This document shows positions 15,554 through 23,222 of a stretch of DNA of 64,000 nt, piece by piece (the first letter of the stretch is position 1; each line of letters opens with the position of its first letter). Under the pieces are notes generated by a model, which did not search any database, was not told the DNA's origin, and saw only the letters and a list, made by a program, of their open reading frames with translations. This DNA is from QHXQ01 sp045807745 (lineage in GTDB: Bacteria; Acidobacteriota; Blastocatellia; Pyrinomonadales; Pyrinomonadaceae), in NCBI GenBank assembly GCA_045807745.1, contig JBJMGT010000015.1:186001-250000 (forward strand), read 5' to 3'. The translations under genes and the position numbers were made by a program.

Positions 15554-16660
15554 ATGGAGCCATATACCCTCGGGATTGAAGAAGAATTCCAGATCGTCGA
15601 TCCGCAGACACGCGAGCTGAAGTCGCACGTCTCGGAGATACTCGAAGAGGGCCGGATGATCCTCGGCGAGCAGGTCAAACCGGAGATGATCCAGGCGCAG
15701 ATCGAGGTTGGCACGGGCATCTGCCGCGACATCGCAGAAGCGCGCAAGGACATCACGAACCTGCGCGCCATCGTCTCGTCGCTCGCGCGCAAGAATGGGC
15801 TGAACATCGTCGCGGCTTCGACTCATCCGATCTCACAGTGGCGCGATCAGGTGATTTACGACGACCCGCATTACACGCTGCTCATCGAAGAGTTGCAGAT
15901 GGTCGCGCGCTCGCTGCTCATCTTCGGGCTGCACGTACACGTCGGCATCCCCGACCGCGAGCGGCAAATCCACATCATGAATGCGGCGCGCTACTTTCTG
16001 CCGCACGTGCTGGCGCTGACCACTTCGTCGCCCTTCTGGCTCGGCATCAACTCGGGGCTGAAATCTTATCGCTCGGAAGTCTTCAAGAAGTTCCCGCGCA
16101 CGGACATCCCCGACCACTTCGACTCCTACGTCTCGTTTCAACGCTACATCGATCTGCTGCTCAAAACGAACTCGATCAGCGGGCCGAAAAAAATCTGGTG
16201 GGACGTGCGCCCGCACCCGTTCTTCCCGACACTTGAATTCCGCGTCTGCGACATCCCGACGCGGGTGGACGACACGGTCGCCATCGCCGCGCTCTTTCAA
16301 GCCATCGTCTGCAAACTCGACCGGCTGATCGATAAGAATCTCGGCTTCCGCCTCTATCGCCGCATGTTGATTCAGGAGAACAAGTGGCGCGCGGTACGCT
16401 ACGGGCTGGACGGGAAGATGCTCGACCTCGGCAAGCAGAAGGAAGTGCCCACAGTCGACCTCATCCGCGAGTTGCTCGACTTCGTGGACGACGTGCTCGA
16501 CGATCTCGGCTCGCGCTCAGAGATTGAGCACATCCACACGATCTTGGCGCGCGGCACATCCGCCGATGAGCAGTTGCGCGTGTTCAAGGAGACGAACGAC
16601 CTGAAAGCGGTGGTCGATAGACTGATCGAACTGACGGTCGAGCACGTGCCGTCGCTCTAA
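15554..16660 (+). CDS. YbdK-type carboxylate-amine ligase (glutamate-cysteine ligase family 2)
   Basis: 368 residues, about the usual length (~370) of this family. The N-terminal YTLGIEEEFQIVD carries the conserved Glu cluster that binds ATP/Mg. HVHVGIPDRE (about 122), the SPFWLG region (about 158) and WWDVRPHP (about 215) are typical GCS2 blocks. The family has weak glutamate-cysteine ligase activity in E. coli YbdK, but the true role is often unknown. It ends the operon started by the ATP-grasp protein, with a strong terminator 28 bases after the stop. Confidence 0.88.
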   Translation: MEPYTLGIEEEFQIVDPQTRELKSHVSEILEEGRMILGEQVKPEMIQAQIEVGTGICRDIAEARKDITNLRAIVSSLARKNGLNIVAASTHPISQWRDQVIYDDPHYTLLIEELQMVARSLLIFGLHVHVGIPDRERQIHIMNAARYFLPHVLALTTSSPFWLGINSGLKSYRSEVFKKFPRTDIPDHFDSYVSFQRYIDLLLKTNSISGPKKIWWDVRPHPFFPTLEFRVCDIPTRVDDTVAIAALFQAIVCKLDRLIDKNLGFRLYRRMLIQENKWRAVRYGLDGKMLDLGKQKEVPTVDLIRELLDFVDDVLDDLGSRSEIEHIHTILARGTSADEQLRVFKETNDLKAVVDRLIELTVEHVPSL

Positions 16661-16688
16661 TAGCTTAGCCGCTAACTACAGCATGAGC

Positions 16689-16724
16689 AAAAGCCCGGTC
16701 GATATGAACATCGACCGGGCTTTT
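16689..16724 (+). terminator. Strong rho-independent terminator (bidirectional)
   Basis: A 15-bp perfect stem (AAAAGCCCGGTCGAT/ATCGACCGGGCTTTT) with a 6-base loop and T-runs on both strands. It ends the ligase operon and can also stop the converging DyP operon. Confidence 0.88.
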
Positions 16725-16851
16725 CGTGCGCCCTAACAAGCGCATGCTGCTATCGGAGTTGAGCCGGGACAGTTCCGCCCACCGGCCCTCGCAACCATTG
16801 TAGCCGCCTATGGGTGGGGCGACTGCGGAGTTGGCCCTGCCGTCCCTATTG

Positions 16852-18267
16852 CTACGTGCCGGCGATATGACGTAACGCCTTGATGCCGGGTAGGAAAAAG
16901 TAGGCCCCGCCTTTGACGGTGATAAAGCGGCGGAGATCATGGACCCGCGTGCGGAGCGGATCGGCTTGCACTGTCATGATCTCATCGCCCTTGTCCAAGT
17001 GCCCGATCAGCGGATCGACCTCGCCGTTTAAGCCGCCGAAGACCGGGTTGTTGATCCACGTCTGCTGGACGAATTCGAACTGGCGTTCGATGTCGCTGTT
17101 GAGACAGATAAAGTGCAAGCCGCGCGCGATGCCGTCATCGACCCGCGGGTCGGCGGCTCTGTGGCCGTAGGAGCGGCCACGGCGCAGAATTCGATGGCGG
17201 TTGGCCGAGGTGAGGGCGGTCTGCGGGTCTGGCCCGAGCGAGTCACGCGGGTTGGCGCGGCGAATGTGCGAACCGATGGGACAGGCAAAGCCACGCGCGT
17301 CCGTGTCGTTGTAGCCAAAGTCATCCGCATCACTGAGCGCGGGATCGTCGGAGGCGGGCGACAGTGTTAACGGTGCGCCGTTCGGCCAGCGGCCGACGAA
17401 CTTCGCCGCCAGCCGACCACACGCGGCCTGGTCTAACTGCCCATCGAGGCGGCGTGTCGCTTCGTCAAGATAGTGATAAAAATCGGCGACGTGCTGGGCC
17501 AATTGGCGGAAGACGAGGTATGTGCCGTTGTGGCCCAAGTCGCGCATAGCGGGTGCGCTGTTCGCTATGTCGGCAAGCGGGGGCGCGTCGGGCAGCAGAT
17601 GTTGCGGGTCGCTCGCGGCCGGGACTTGCGGGCTGTCGGCTGGCTTGCCGTAGGCGTTAGAGTGCCCGAGCAGTACCTCGCCATCGTTGACCAGATTGCG
17701 CGCGGCCGCTTTGGCGGCCTGCGGACTGCCTGCGAGCGCGGGCTGGCCCATGCCATCGGCGAACCCGAAATGTTCGTGGCTGTCGGGCTGGCGTCCGGCT
17801 TCGAGGGCTAGGAATTCCACGACGCCGCTCGGCGTGAAATTCGCCCGTTGTCGGGCGCGCAGCGCATCGAGCGTCGTCTCGTCGGCAGCAAAGAGCAGCA
17901 GGAGCATGTCCGCGTCCTTGGCCTCTGCGCCGCCCCAGTCCCATTGGTCTGGCGCGTTGTCGTCGGCATCGCCGAGAATGCGCGAGCGGTGGGGCGTGGC
18001 CATGCCTTCGCGGAAGGGGCGCGAGAAGGTGGCGAGCGTTTCCGAGGTGAAGCCGAGCCGGGCCAGCCCGCGGTGCGTGAACGCCACGTTGAGCGACGTG
18101 CCTTCCTGCTTTCCTTCGGCCGTCGTGACCTCAGCCGCGAGTTGCGCCAGCCAACGGCGCGCGCCCGCCGCGTCGGCGACGCGCAGCAACAGGTAACACA
18201 CGCAGGACAGATGGGCGTAGCCGCTCATGACGAGGCCCTGTATATCTTGTCGTTCTAGTTCCGCCAC
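16852..18267 (-). CDS. DyP-type heme peroxidase
   Basis: 471 residues from GTG at 18267, chosen because AAAGG lies 9 bases upstream and the protein then begins VAELERQDIQG, as DyP proteins do. A longer frame to 18303 would overlap the previous gene. The DyP signature GFADG (about 170) carries the catalytic Asp. GSHIRRANPRD (about 335) holds the proximal heme-binding His and an Arg. No signal peptide is seen, so it is cytosolic or encapsulated. It is the third gene of an operon with a GST-P450 fusion and a membrane protein. It uses H2O2 to oxidise an unknown, possibly aromatic, substrate. Confidence 0.88.
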   Translation of the reverse strand: MAELERQDIQGLVMSGYAHLSCVCYLLLRVADAAGARRWLAQLAAEVTTAEGKQEGTSLNVAFTHRGLARLGFTSETLATFSRPFREGMATPHRSRILGDADDNAPDQWDWGGAEAKDADMLLLLFAADETTLDALRARQRANFTPSGVVEFLALEAGRQPDSHEHFGFADGMGQPALAGSPQAAKAAARNLVNDGEVLLGHSNAYGKPADSPQVPAASDPQHLLPDAPPLADIANSAPAMRDLGHNGTYLVFRQLAQHVADFYHYLDEATRRLDGQLDQAACGRLAAKFVGRWPNGAPLTLSPASDDPALSDADDFGYNDTDARGFACPIGSHIRRANPRDSLGPDPQTALTSANRHRILRRGRSYGHRAADPRVDDGIARGLHFICLNSDIERQFEFVQQTWINNPVFGGLNGEVDPLIGHLDKGDEIMTVQADPLRTRVHDLRRFITVKGGAYFFLPGIKALRHIAGT

Positions 18268-18284
18268 GATCTTGCACCTTTCGC

Positions 18285-19547
18285 TTAGAAGCGCCAGAGC
18301 CACGCCCGCGTCGCGTTGTCGTCAAGCGACTTGTACAGGTCTTCGCGGATAGCGCTGTTGTTGTCTATCGTCTGGACGGTTAAGTGTTGATAGGCACTGT
18401 ACCAGACGTTCGTGTAAGTCTGCTTGGCGCGCGCTTCGGCTTTGAAACGCGCCCCGTCGCGCGCGCCTTCGCGCACGAGAAAACTCGCCTTGGGGAAATC
18501 GACCGTGTTGCTCCAGATGGCGGTTAGCCCCGTGCTCGCCTTGTCGATGAAGTCGTCGAGGTAGTTCTCCCAACTGCCATCGAAGTTGCTGAGAAAGAGC
18601 AAGCGCCGGTCGTTGTCGATCAGCGCCCAGTGGGCGAAGTGGATGCTGGGAATGCCGCTGAGCTTGCCATCGTTGATGGTGCGGGCGATCAGGTTCACGA
18701 GCCAGAGCACGCCCCTGAGCGTCTTGCGCCGGAATGCGCCGGGTTTAACCACCGTAATGCTCGCCATGTGGTTCTGGACGATGTGCGTGCGATCCTCGCG
18801 TTCGACTAACTCCTGCACGTGCGTTATGTCGCCGCGGTCGGCCGGCCCGGGGTCGCGTTGCTCCTTCCAGCGGAGCACGATCAGCCAGATGATGCCGACC
18901 GGAATTAGCATTGGCAGCAGCAGGAACGCGACGACGGCCGCAAGCGCGACCTTAAGCCGGGGCAGGTAATACTCCGCTGGGGTCTGGCGCGGCGGCACGC
19001 TCGCTGCCCATGCATGCGCCGGTTGGCCGCGTACGAAGGCTTGCACTTTTTGCCTCAGCGCGCCGGCCGGCACGCCGCCCGGCCCTTGCCGCACGACGCC
19101 GTCAAGGAACTGCTCGATGTTATCGCGGAGACCATCCTCCTGTTCAATGCGCGCGTAGCTCCGCCCTACGTTGCCGACGTGGTAGGCATTCGGCCGGACG
19201 ACGTGTGCGCGTAGGTAAGCGAGCACCTGCGCGCGGTCGTCTGCGCTCCGCGCCGGGTAGTCACGACAGCAACTATAGATGCGATGTAGCCCAGCGGCAG
19301 CGTGCTGATACAGGTCGGTCAGATATTCGTCGAGCGTGCCGTCGAAGTTATGCTCGAATATGAGATAGGGGCCGTAGAGGTCATCCTCATGTAGCACCAG
19401 GCTCGCGAAGTGGAGAAACTTGAAGGCGGGGAAAGGCAGGTGCGGGTTGTCGAGCAAGTTCTTCGCGATCTCCTTTAACAACGCATCAAGCTCCGCGACC
19501 CGGCTCGGCTCTACTTTGGTGATGAACGTGAGTACTGTGTGCTTCAT
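18285..19547 (-). CDS. Membrane protein with duplicated FDG-type alpha/beta domain, DyP/P450-associated
   Basis: 420 residues. Two related halves flank one or two transmembrane helices (about 208-232). The halves share the block YLIFEHNFDGTLDEYLTDLY...YSCCRDYP (about 61-100) and LLFLSNFDGSWENYLDDFI...WSNTVDFP (about 312-350), so they arose by internal duplication of a ferredoxin-like alpha/beta unit. The start overlaps the stop of the P450 gene (4 bases), and 17 bases separate its stop from the DyP start, implying tight co-expression. It may be a membrane adaptor or substrate-binding partner of the two heme enzymes. Function unproven. Confidence 0.75.
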   Translation of the reverse strand: MKHTVLTFITKVEPSRVAELDALLKEIAKNLLDNPHLPFPAFKFLHFASLVLHEDDLYGPYLIFEHNFDGTLDEYLTDLYQHAAAGLHRIYSCCRDYPARSADDRAQVLAYLRAHVVRPNAYHVGNVGRSYARIEQEDGLRDNIEQFLDGVVRQGPGGVPAGALRQKVQAFVRGQPAHAWAASVPPRQTPAEYYLPRLKVALAAVVAFLLLPMLIPVGIIWLIVLRWKEQRDPGPADRGDITHVQELVEREDRTHIVQNHMASITVVKPGAFRRKTLRGVLWLVNLIARTINDGKLSGIPSIHFAHWALIDNDRRLLFLSNFDGSWENYLDDFIDKASTGLTAIWSNTVDFPKASFLVREGARDGARFKAEARAKQTYTNVWYSAYQHLTVQTIDNNSAIREDLYKSLDDNATRAWLWRF

Positions 19548-21604
19548 CCGTGCCGCCCTCCGGCGGTGCTATCACCGTGATCAAAGGCGAGAATCAGACG
19601 CGCAGGAAACGGGCCGTCGTATAAGACGCGTCCGGCGCGCCCATCCGCGCGGCGTAGGTTGGGCAGACGCAACAGCGCGGCTACCAGTTCGGGAATCTGC
19701 ACGCCGTTGATGGCCAGCCCGAAGCAGCGGTGCAGGCCGTAACCGAAGTGCAGGTAGTCCGTTTCTCGGTCGACCCGAAACTCTTTGGGTCGGGGAAACG
19801 CCTCTGGATCGAACATGGCCGAGAGTGTGCCCACGTAGACGGACGCGCCGGCCGGGATGCGCTTGGCCCGCGTCGTTCCAGCCGCAAGTTCCGTCGCCCG
19901 CCCGCAGTAGCGCGCCTGCACAGGGTGATGCGGATTAAAGCGCACCGCCTCGTAGGCGTAACGCTTGACCACCTCCACTTCGCCGGCCATGGCTGCGGCC
20001 CGCGCCCCGGCCAGCGCCTCGGGGCGGCGCAGCAATTCATCTATGGCGAGCGTGACGAACTTGGACGTGGTGTCAACCGCGCCGACGATTAGCCCGCCGA
20101 GATTGCGCCGCACCGCGTTGTCGTCGAGCCAAGGGTGCGCTTCATCCTGAAGCGCGAGCAGCCGACCCAGCACGTCGTCAGGCTGAGCGGGTGCGCCGCG
20201 CTGCGCCTTGCGCCGCGCGATCACGCCGTCCATGTGTTGCCGCAATTCCGCGCTGGCGCGCAGGGCGTCGCGGTGTACGAGCGGGTCGGCGGCCGGGTTG
20301 GCGAAAATATCGTGAAAGACATCGCGCATCCAACGTAGCATCGTCGGCTCGTCGGGCGCGGGGATGCCGAAGTACGAGCCGACCAGACGCATCGCTACGA
20401 CGCGCGCGAAGCCGTTCACGACATTGATCCGGCCATACGGGCGGGCCGCCTCGGCGAGTTGGGCCGCGCTGTGCGCGACGAAGTTGCGTATCCGGTCAAG
20501 ATCGTCGCGGCGCACCGCGAGCCGCAGCGCCGCTTCCTCGCGATCGTACTGAGGCGAGCGATCCATGCCGAGGATGAAGGGGCCGTCGATGGCGTCGATG
20601 CGCGCCTCATTAACTTCGGCAATAGTAAAGTCCGTGTCGCGCGTCAGCACTTCAAGCACGTCTGGATGACGGGTTACGACCGCGCGCTTGCCGACGATGA
20701 GGATCGGGGCGACGCGGCGCAGCAATGTGAAAAGTGGTCGCAACAAGCGCGGGCTAACCAGACAGTTGAACAACTTATCCTTAAACGTGTCGCCGGGCTG
20801 ATGCGCACCGGTCGCGACCAAATCAACGGCCGGGCGCGGCCGCTGGTCACGGTAGACGCGCAGGATGAACTGACCCGCCGGCCGCGCGCGCAGTTGCTCA
20901 ATGTCGGCCCGCATCGGTGGCGGCAGATCATCGAGCGTCGGCATCGGGCCGCCGTACTCAGGCGGCAGTACGGCCGGCGCGGCCAAGGCCGCAAAGGCCA
21001 GATCGGCCGCCGTGAATTGATCGCCCGTTAGAAAACGTCGGCCGTCGGCCAAGCGCGCTTCCACTTGAGCAAAAATGGTATCCATAACGGCGCGCTGCTG
21101 CGGGATGGTGTCGGGCTTAAGCTCAAGGTTGCGCTGCATCGCCCAGACTAATAACGGAAAGACAACCGGCACGGCCAAGCGCTCGAAGCGCGGCGCGCGC
21201 TCAGTCCAGACGCGAATGGTGGCCGCGCGGTTGTGCGGGAGCATATACGCATACGCCCATGCCCGGACTGCAACGCCGAACTTATCGAAAAAGAGATCGA
21301 AGAGGGCCAAGGTGTCCGCGTGTGCGCCGGGGTCTGTGGGGAAGAGTCGCTGCTGTTCGGGGGCGCGTAGTTCGTAATAGTCTACGACCTGCCGCGCGTC
21401 GGTGAGGGCCGCATCCGCAGTGTCCAGCACCGGCACGACGCCGCTGCCGCCGTGTCTGCGCCCCGCAAGGACGTGAAAGACCGGCGCGTGACATTCTTCG
21501 TAGTACGGGATGCGGAGCCGATCCAGCAGCCAGCGCGCCATCTCGCAGTATGGACTGACGGGGATCGAGATCATGTGCGGATGGAATGAGGAGGTGATAG
21601 ACAA
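19544..21604 (-). CDS. GST-like / cytochrome P450 fusion protein
   Basis: 686 residues. The N-terminal third (about 10-240) is glutathione-S-transferase-like: a thioredoxin-fold start with SPYCEMARWLLD, and the C-terminal GST helix motif TGDQFTAADLAFAA. The remainder (about 270-680) is a P450 with the ExxR-type motif YEAVR, the I-helix region GLIVGAVDTTSK and the heme-binding loop FGYGLHRCFG (Cys about 627). A single-chain GST-P450 is unusual and suggests that glutathione handling is linked to oxidation. It is the first gene of the operon, about 290 bases downstream of a consensus promoter. Substrate unknown; detoxification or a secondary pathway are both possible. Confidence 0.85.
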   Translation of the reverse strand: MSITSSFHPHMISIPVSPYCEMARWLLDRLRIPYYEECHAPVFHVLAGRRHGGSGVVPVLDTADAALTDARQVVDYYELRAPEQQRLFPTDPGAHADTLALFDLFFDKFGVAVRAWAYAYMLPHNRAATIRVWTERAPRFERLAVPVVFPLLVWAMQRNLELKPDTIPQQRAVMDTIFAQVEARLADGRRFLTGDQFTAADLAFAALAAPAVLPPEYGGPMPTLDDLPPPMRADIEQLRARPAGQFILRVYRDQRPRPAVDLVATGAHQPGDTFKDKLFNCLVSPRLLRPLFTLLRRVAPILIVGKRAVVTRHPDVLEVLTRDTDFTIAEVNEARIDAIDGPFILGMDRSPQYDREEAALRLAVRRDDLDRIRNFVAHSAAQLAEAARPYGRINVVNGFARVVAMRLVGSYFGIPAPDEPTMLRWMRDVFHDIFANPAADPLVHRDALRASAELRQHMDGVIARRKAQRGAPAQPDDVLGRLLALQDEAHPWLDDNAVRRNLGGLIVGAVDTTSKFVTLAIDELLRRPEALAGARAAAMAGEVEVVKRYAYEAVRFNPHHPVQARYCGRATELAAGTTRAKRIPAGASVYVGTLSAMFDPEAFPRPKEFRVDRETDYLHFGYGLHRCFGLAINGVQIPELVAALLRLPNLRRADGRAGRVLYDGPFPARLILAFDHGDSTAGGRHG

Positions 21605-21706
21605 AGCAGACTCCGAATTTACTCGCCGAGAGAGAGCTTATGAGGCTGACGGGAAAGCACGCCTAAGCGCCGCTTCGCTCAATGGCTGAGTCGTTGCCGA
21701 ATTGAC

Positions 21707-21723
21707 CATACCTAAAGTATGGG
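21707..21723. other. Hairpin in the long leader of the P450 operon
   Basis: CCATAC-ctaaa-GTATGG lies within the roughly 290-base untranslated leader (21605-21898). No riboswitch class was recognised. Nothing else is seen in this spacer apart from the promoter. Confidence 0.3.
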
Positions 21724-21905
21724 GCTGGCAGGCAGTTGCCCGCTAGGACTGATAATCGCGGTCAGGAAATCCCAGGCTCGGTTGAGAAGCCGCTTTCGCA
21801 AAACCGGAATCTGCCGTGTATCTTCACGCATCCATAATGATCGAGCAGTGAAGAGTAGTAAGGCCGCCACATAGTGACAAGGCTAAGCGGTCAAAACAGA
21901 GCCTG

Positions 21906-21934
21906 ACATTATGCCTGTTCGGGCTGACTGTCAA
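21906..21934 (-). promoter_or_regulatory. Sigma-70 promoter of the GST-P450/DyP operon
   Basis: Minus strand: TTGACA (21934-21929), 17-base spacer, TAATGT (21911-21906). The predicted start near 21898 leaves a leader of about 294 bases. The promoter lies 15 bases downstream of the attC2 end of the cassette array, so sequences upstream of -35 were replaced when the cassettes inserted. Confidence 0.7.
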
Positions 21935-21948
21935 TAACTTTTGGCCCC

Positions 21949-22036
21949 GGCCGACGCCCGGCATCAGCGGCGCGCACGGATGATTGAAGATAGCAACAAC
22001 GCTGATTTGCGCGTCCGCTGCATGCCGTCGTTGGGC
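21949..22036 (-). other. attC recombination site of cassette 2
   Basis: 88-bp imperfect palindrome. On the minus strand R'' is GCCCAAC (22036-22030) and the distal box is GTCGGCC (21955-21949), a diverged R'. The left arm CGGCATGCAGCGGACGCGC pairs with the right arm (complement CCGGCATCAGCGGCGCGC), leaving extra G and A bases at the same positions as in attC1. The poor distal box fits insertion at a secondary, non-attC target. Confidence 0.82.
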
Positions 22037-22293
22037 CGCGCCTAGGGATTAACCACGCGATCCTAAGACCTCTTGGGCAGCTTAGGAACGCAGCCGAGTC
22101 CTTTGCACACGGTGCAAACGCCTTTGACGCGCCGCCCCATCGGGTTCATGTGACGGGGGCCTTCAGAACCGCAAGTAGCACAGTCGCAATCAGTGCTGCC
22201 TCCGCAGTGTGGGCATATATCATACCCATCTGGAATCGACACGGAACGACCCATTTCTCTCCTCCTTTGTTCGTCGAATTATGTTCGGCCCAA
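21955..22293 (-). mobile_element. Integron-type gene cassette 2
   Basis: 339 bp on the minus strand. The left boundary is G|TTGGGC at 22294-22288 (this box is also R' of attC3). The right boundary is in the GTCGGCC box at 21955. Its R'' GCCCAAC complements the left box exactly. It holds one 63-codon gene with a 39-base leader. Confidence 0.8.
22063..22254 (-). CDS. Cassette-borne small Cys-rich zinc-ribbon-like protein
   Basis: 63 residues with CPHCGG (about 15), CDCATCG (about 23) and CTVCKGLG (about 47), giving several CxxC pairs like a short zinc ribbon or a DnaJ-type cysteine repeat. It has a basic C-terminus. AAGGAGG lies 7 bases before ATG, an excellent SD. It is the sole gene of cassette 2. 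Probably a metal-binding nucleic-acid or protein adaptor; no family recognised. Confidence 0.8.
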   Translation of the reverse strand: MGRSVSIPDGYDICPHCGGSTDCDCATCGSEGPRHMNPMGRRVKGVCTVCKGLGCVPKLPKRS

Positions 22294-22389
22294 CGCTCGA
22301 ATTGAGCGGGCGGGAAGCATTGCAGCAAGCATCCGAGTCTCGCGATGAAGGACAGGCTGATTCCGCTCCGCTCGAATGAGTTGTTCGGC
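22288..22389 (-). other. attC recombination site of cassette 3
   Basis: 102-bp imperfect palindrome. On the minus strand R'' is GCCGAAC (22389-22383) and R' is GTTGGGC (22294-22288). The arms AACTCATTCGAGCGGAGCGGA and (complement) GCTCGAATTGAGCGGGCGGGA pair, with the extra C and A bases on the R'' side. It joins cassette 3 to cassette 2. Confidence 0.83.
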
Positions 22390-23083
22390 TGCCCGTTGCT
22401 TGAGCAAGGCCGTTATCGCATCTTTCGCAGTCCCTTAGCCTGCCATTCAGGTAAGCCAACGCGGCCGCCTCCGTTGAACTTGACCTTGAAACCATCAGCG
22501 CGCTGCTCTAGCATCCGGTACTCAAAAGGCATGTTTACCCATTTGAGCTCGGGTGGCGTCTCGTAAGGGATTGGAAAGTACACGTCAACGGTGGACTCGT
22601 CAACGTTGGCATTGACCTGAATGGTTCCAGTCTGGACGAGCATGTCATTTGGAACAGACTGTTGCCAAGCAGGGCTCAACGTGATCAGTAACCCGACGAT
22701 TGACGCAGTGCTTCCCCAGACGCCGAACTTCTCGAACGGACCCAGACGTTGATACTTTCGATAGAAGTCCAAGACATCATCCCGGCGTCGCCAGTTCGAC
22801 CACGCTCCGATCGCAATACCTAAAGGTGCGATTACCCCAAAGACAATGACCGCCGAGCCAACAATACTTGAGGTCAGGAGCCACAGCAGAAGGATCAATG
22901 CCCGCCAAGGCCCTTGAAAGATACTAAAGAATGCCCAGACCGCCAGAGCGCCGATGGTACATCCAATGACCTCTTTCGACAGAAGGCGATGCCACTCAAA
23001 TCGATTCATGCGCCTCCGAATGGGAGAAAATTGGCCAAATGAACGCTCATCGATATGCTCACTTTCGTGAAGAGGCGGCCGAA
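22294..23083 (-). mobile_element. Integron-type gene cassette 3
   Basis: 790 bp on the minus strand. The left boundary is G|TTCGGC at 23084-23078 and the right boundary is the R' box of attC3. The unusual R'' GCCGAAC is the exact complement of the left box GTTCGGC, which fixes both ends. The single gene starts 74 bases inside. Together with cassette 2 it forms a two-cassette array without integrase. Confidence 0.82.
22413..23009 (-). CDS. Cassette-borne membrane protein of unknown function
   Basis: 198 residues from ATG at 23009 (GGAGG just upstream). An in-frame extension to 23117 would leave the cassette and is rejected. Two or three transmembrane helices (about 15-30, 35-65 and 100-118), with a basic-acidic loop WSNWRRRDDVLDFYRKYQ between them, precede a soluble domain of about 80 residues rich in beta-type sequence. 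The stop is 24 bases from attC3. No family recognised. A membrane-anchored sensor-like layout resembles the cassette 1 cargo only in general form. Confidence 0.8.
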   Translation of the reverse strand: MNRFEWHRLLSKEVIGCTIGALAVWAFFSIFQGPWRALILLLWLLTSSIVGSAVIVFGVIAPLGIAIGAWSNWRRRDDVLDFYRKYQRLGPFEKFGVWGSTASIVGLLITLSPAWQQSVPNDMLVQTGTIQVNANVDESTVDVYFPIPYETPPELKWVNMPFEYRMLEQRADGFKVKFNGGGRVGLPEWQAKGLRKMR

Positions 23084-23091
23084 CTACGGTA

Positions 23092-23154
23092 TATGCGGAA
23101 CAGCTTCCGCATAACACCGGAATTTGGGTGTTATACGGAACAGCTTCCGCATAA
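23092..23154. repeat. Palindrome pair at the entry side of the cassette array
   Basis: Two direct copies, 40 bp apart, of CGGAACAGCTTCCGCATAA (23096-23114 and 23136-23154). Each forms a hairpin (TATGCGGAA-cagc-TTCCGCATA and TTATACGGAA-cagc-TTCCGCATAA). Between them AACACC...GGTGTT can also pair. The block begins 8 bases outside the cassette boundary, mirroring the palindrome cluster at 505-601. The rest of 23155-23222 holds a further imperfect inverted repeat and no gene. Confidence 0.7.
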
Positions 23155-23222
23155 TACCGTTATAGGCGGAAGCCGGTAAAGCTATTCTAAGGTTTGAATC
23201 AGTAGGTAACCAAAGGGAAGTT

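Noticed and set aside
16731..16752. CCCTAACAAGCGCATGCTGC resembles the left half of an attC site.
   Set aside because: No matching right arm or GTTRRRY box is found within 150 bases, and the first box does not fit RYYYAAC.
22413..23117. Longer start (at 23117) for the cassette 3 membrane protein.
   Set aside because: The extra 36 residues would cross the cassette boundary and the palindrome block; ATG at 23009 has GGAGG.
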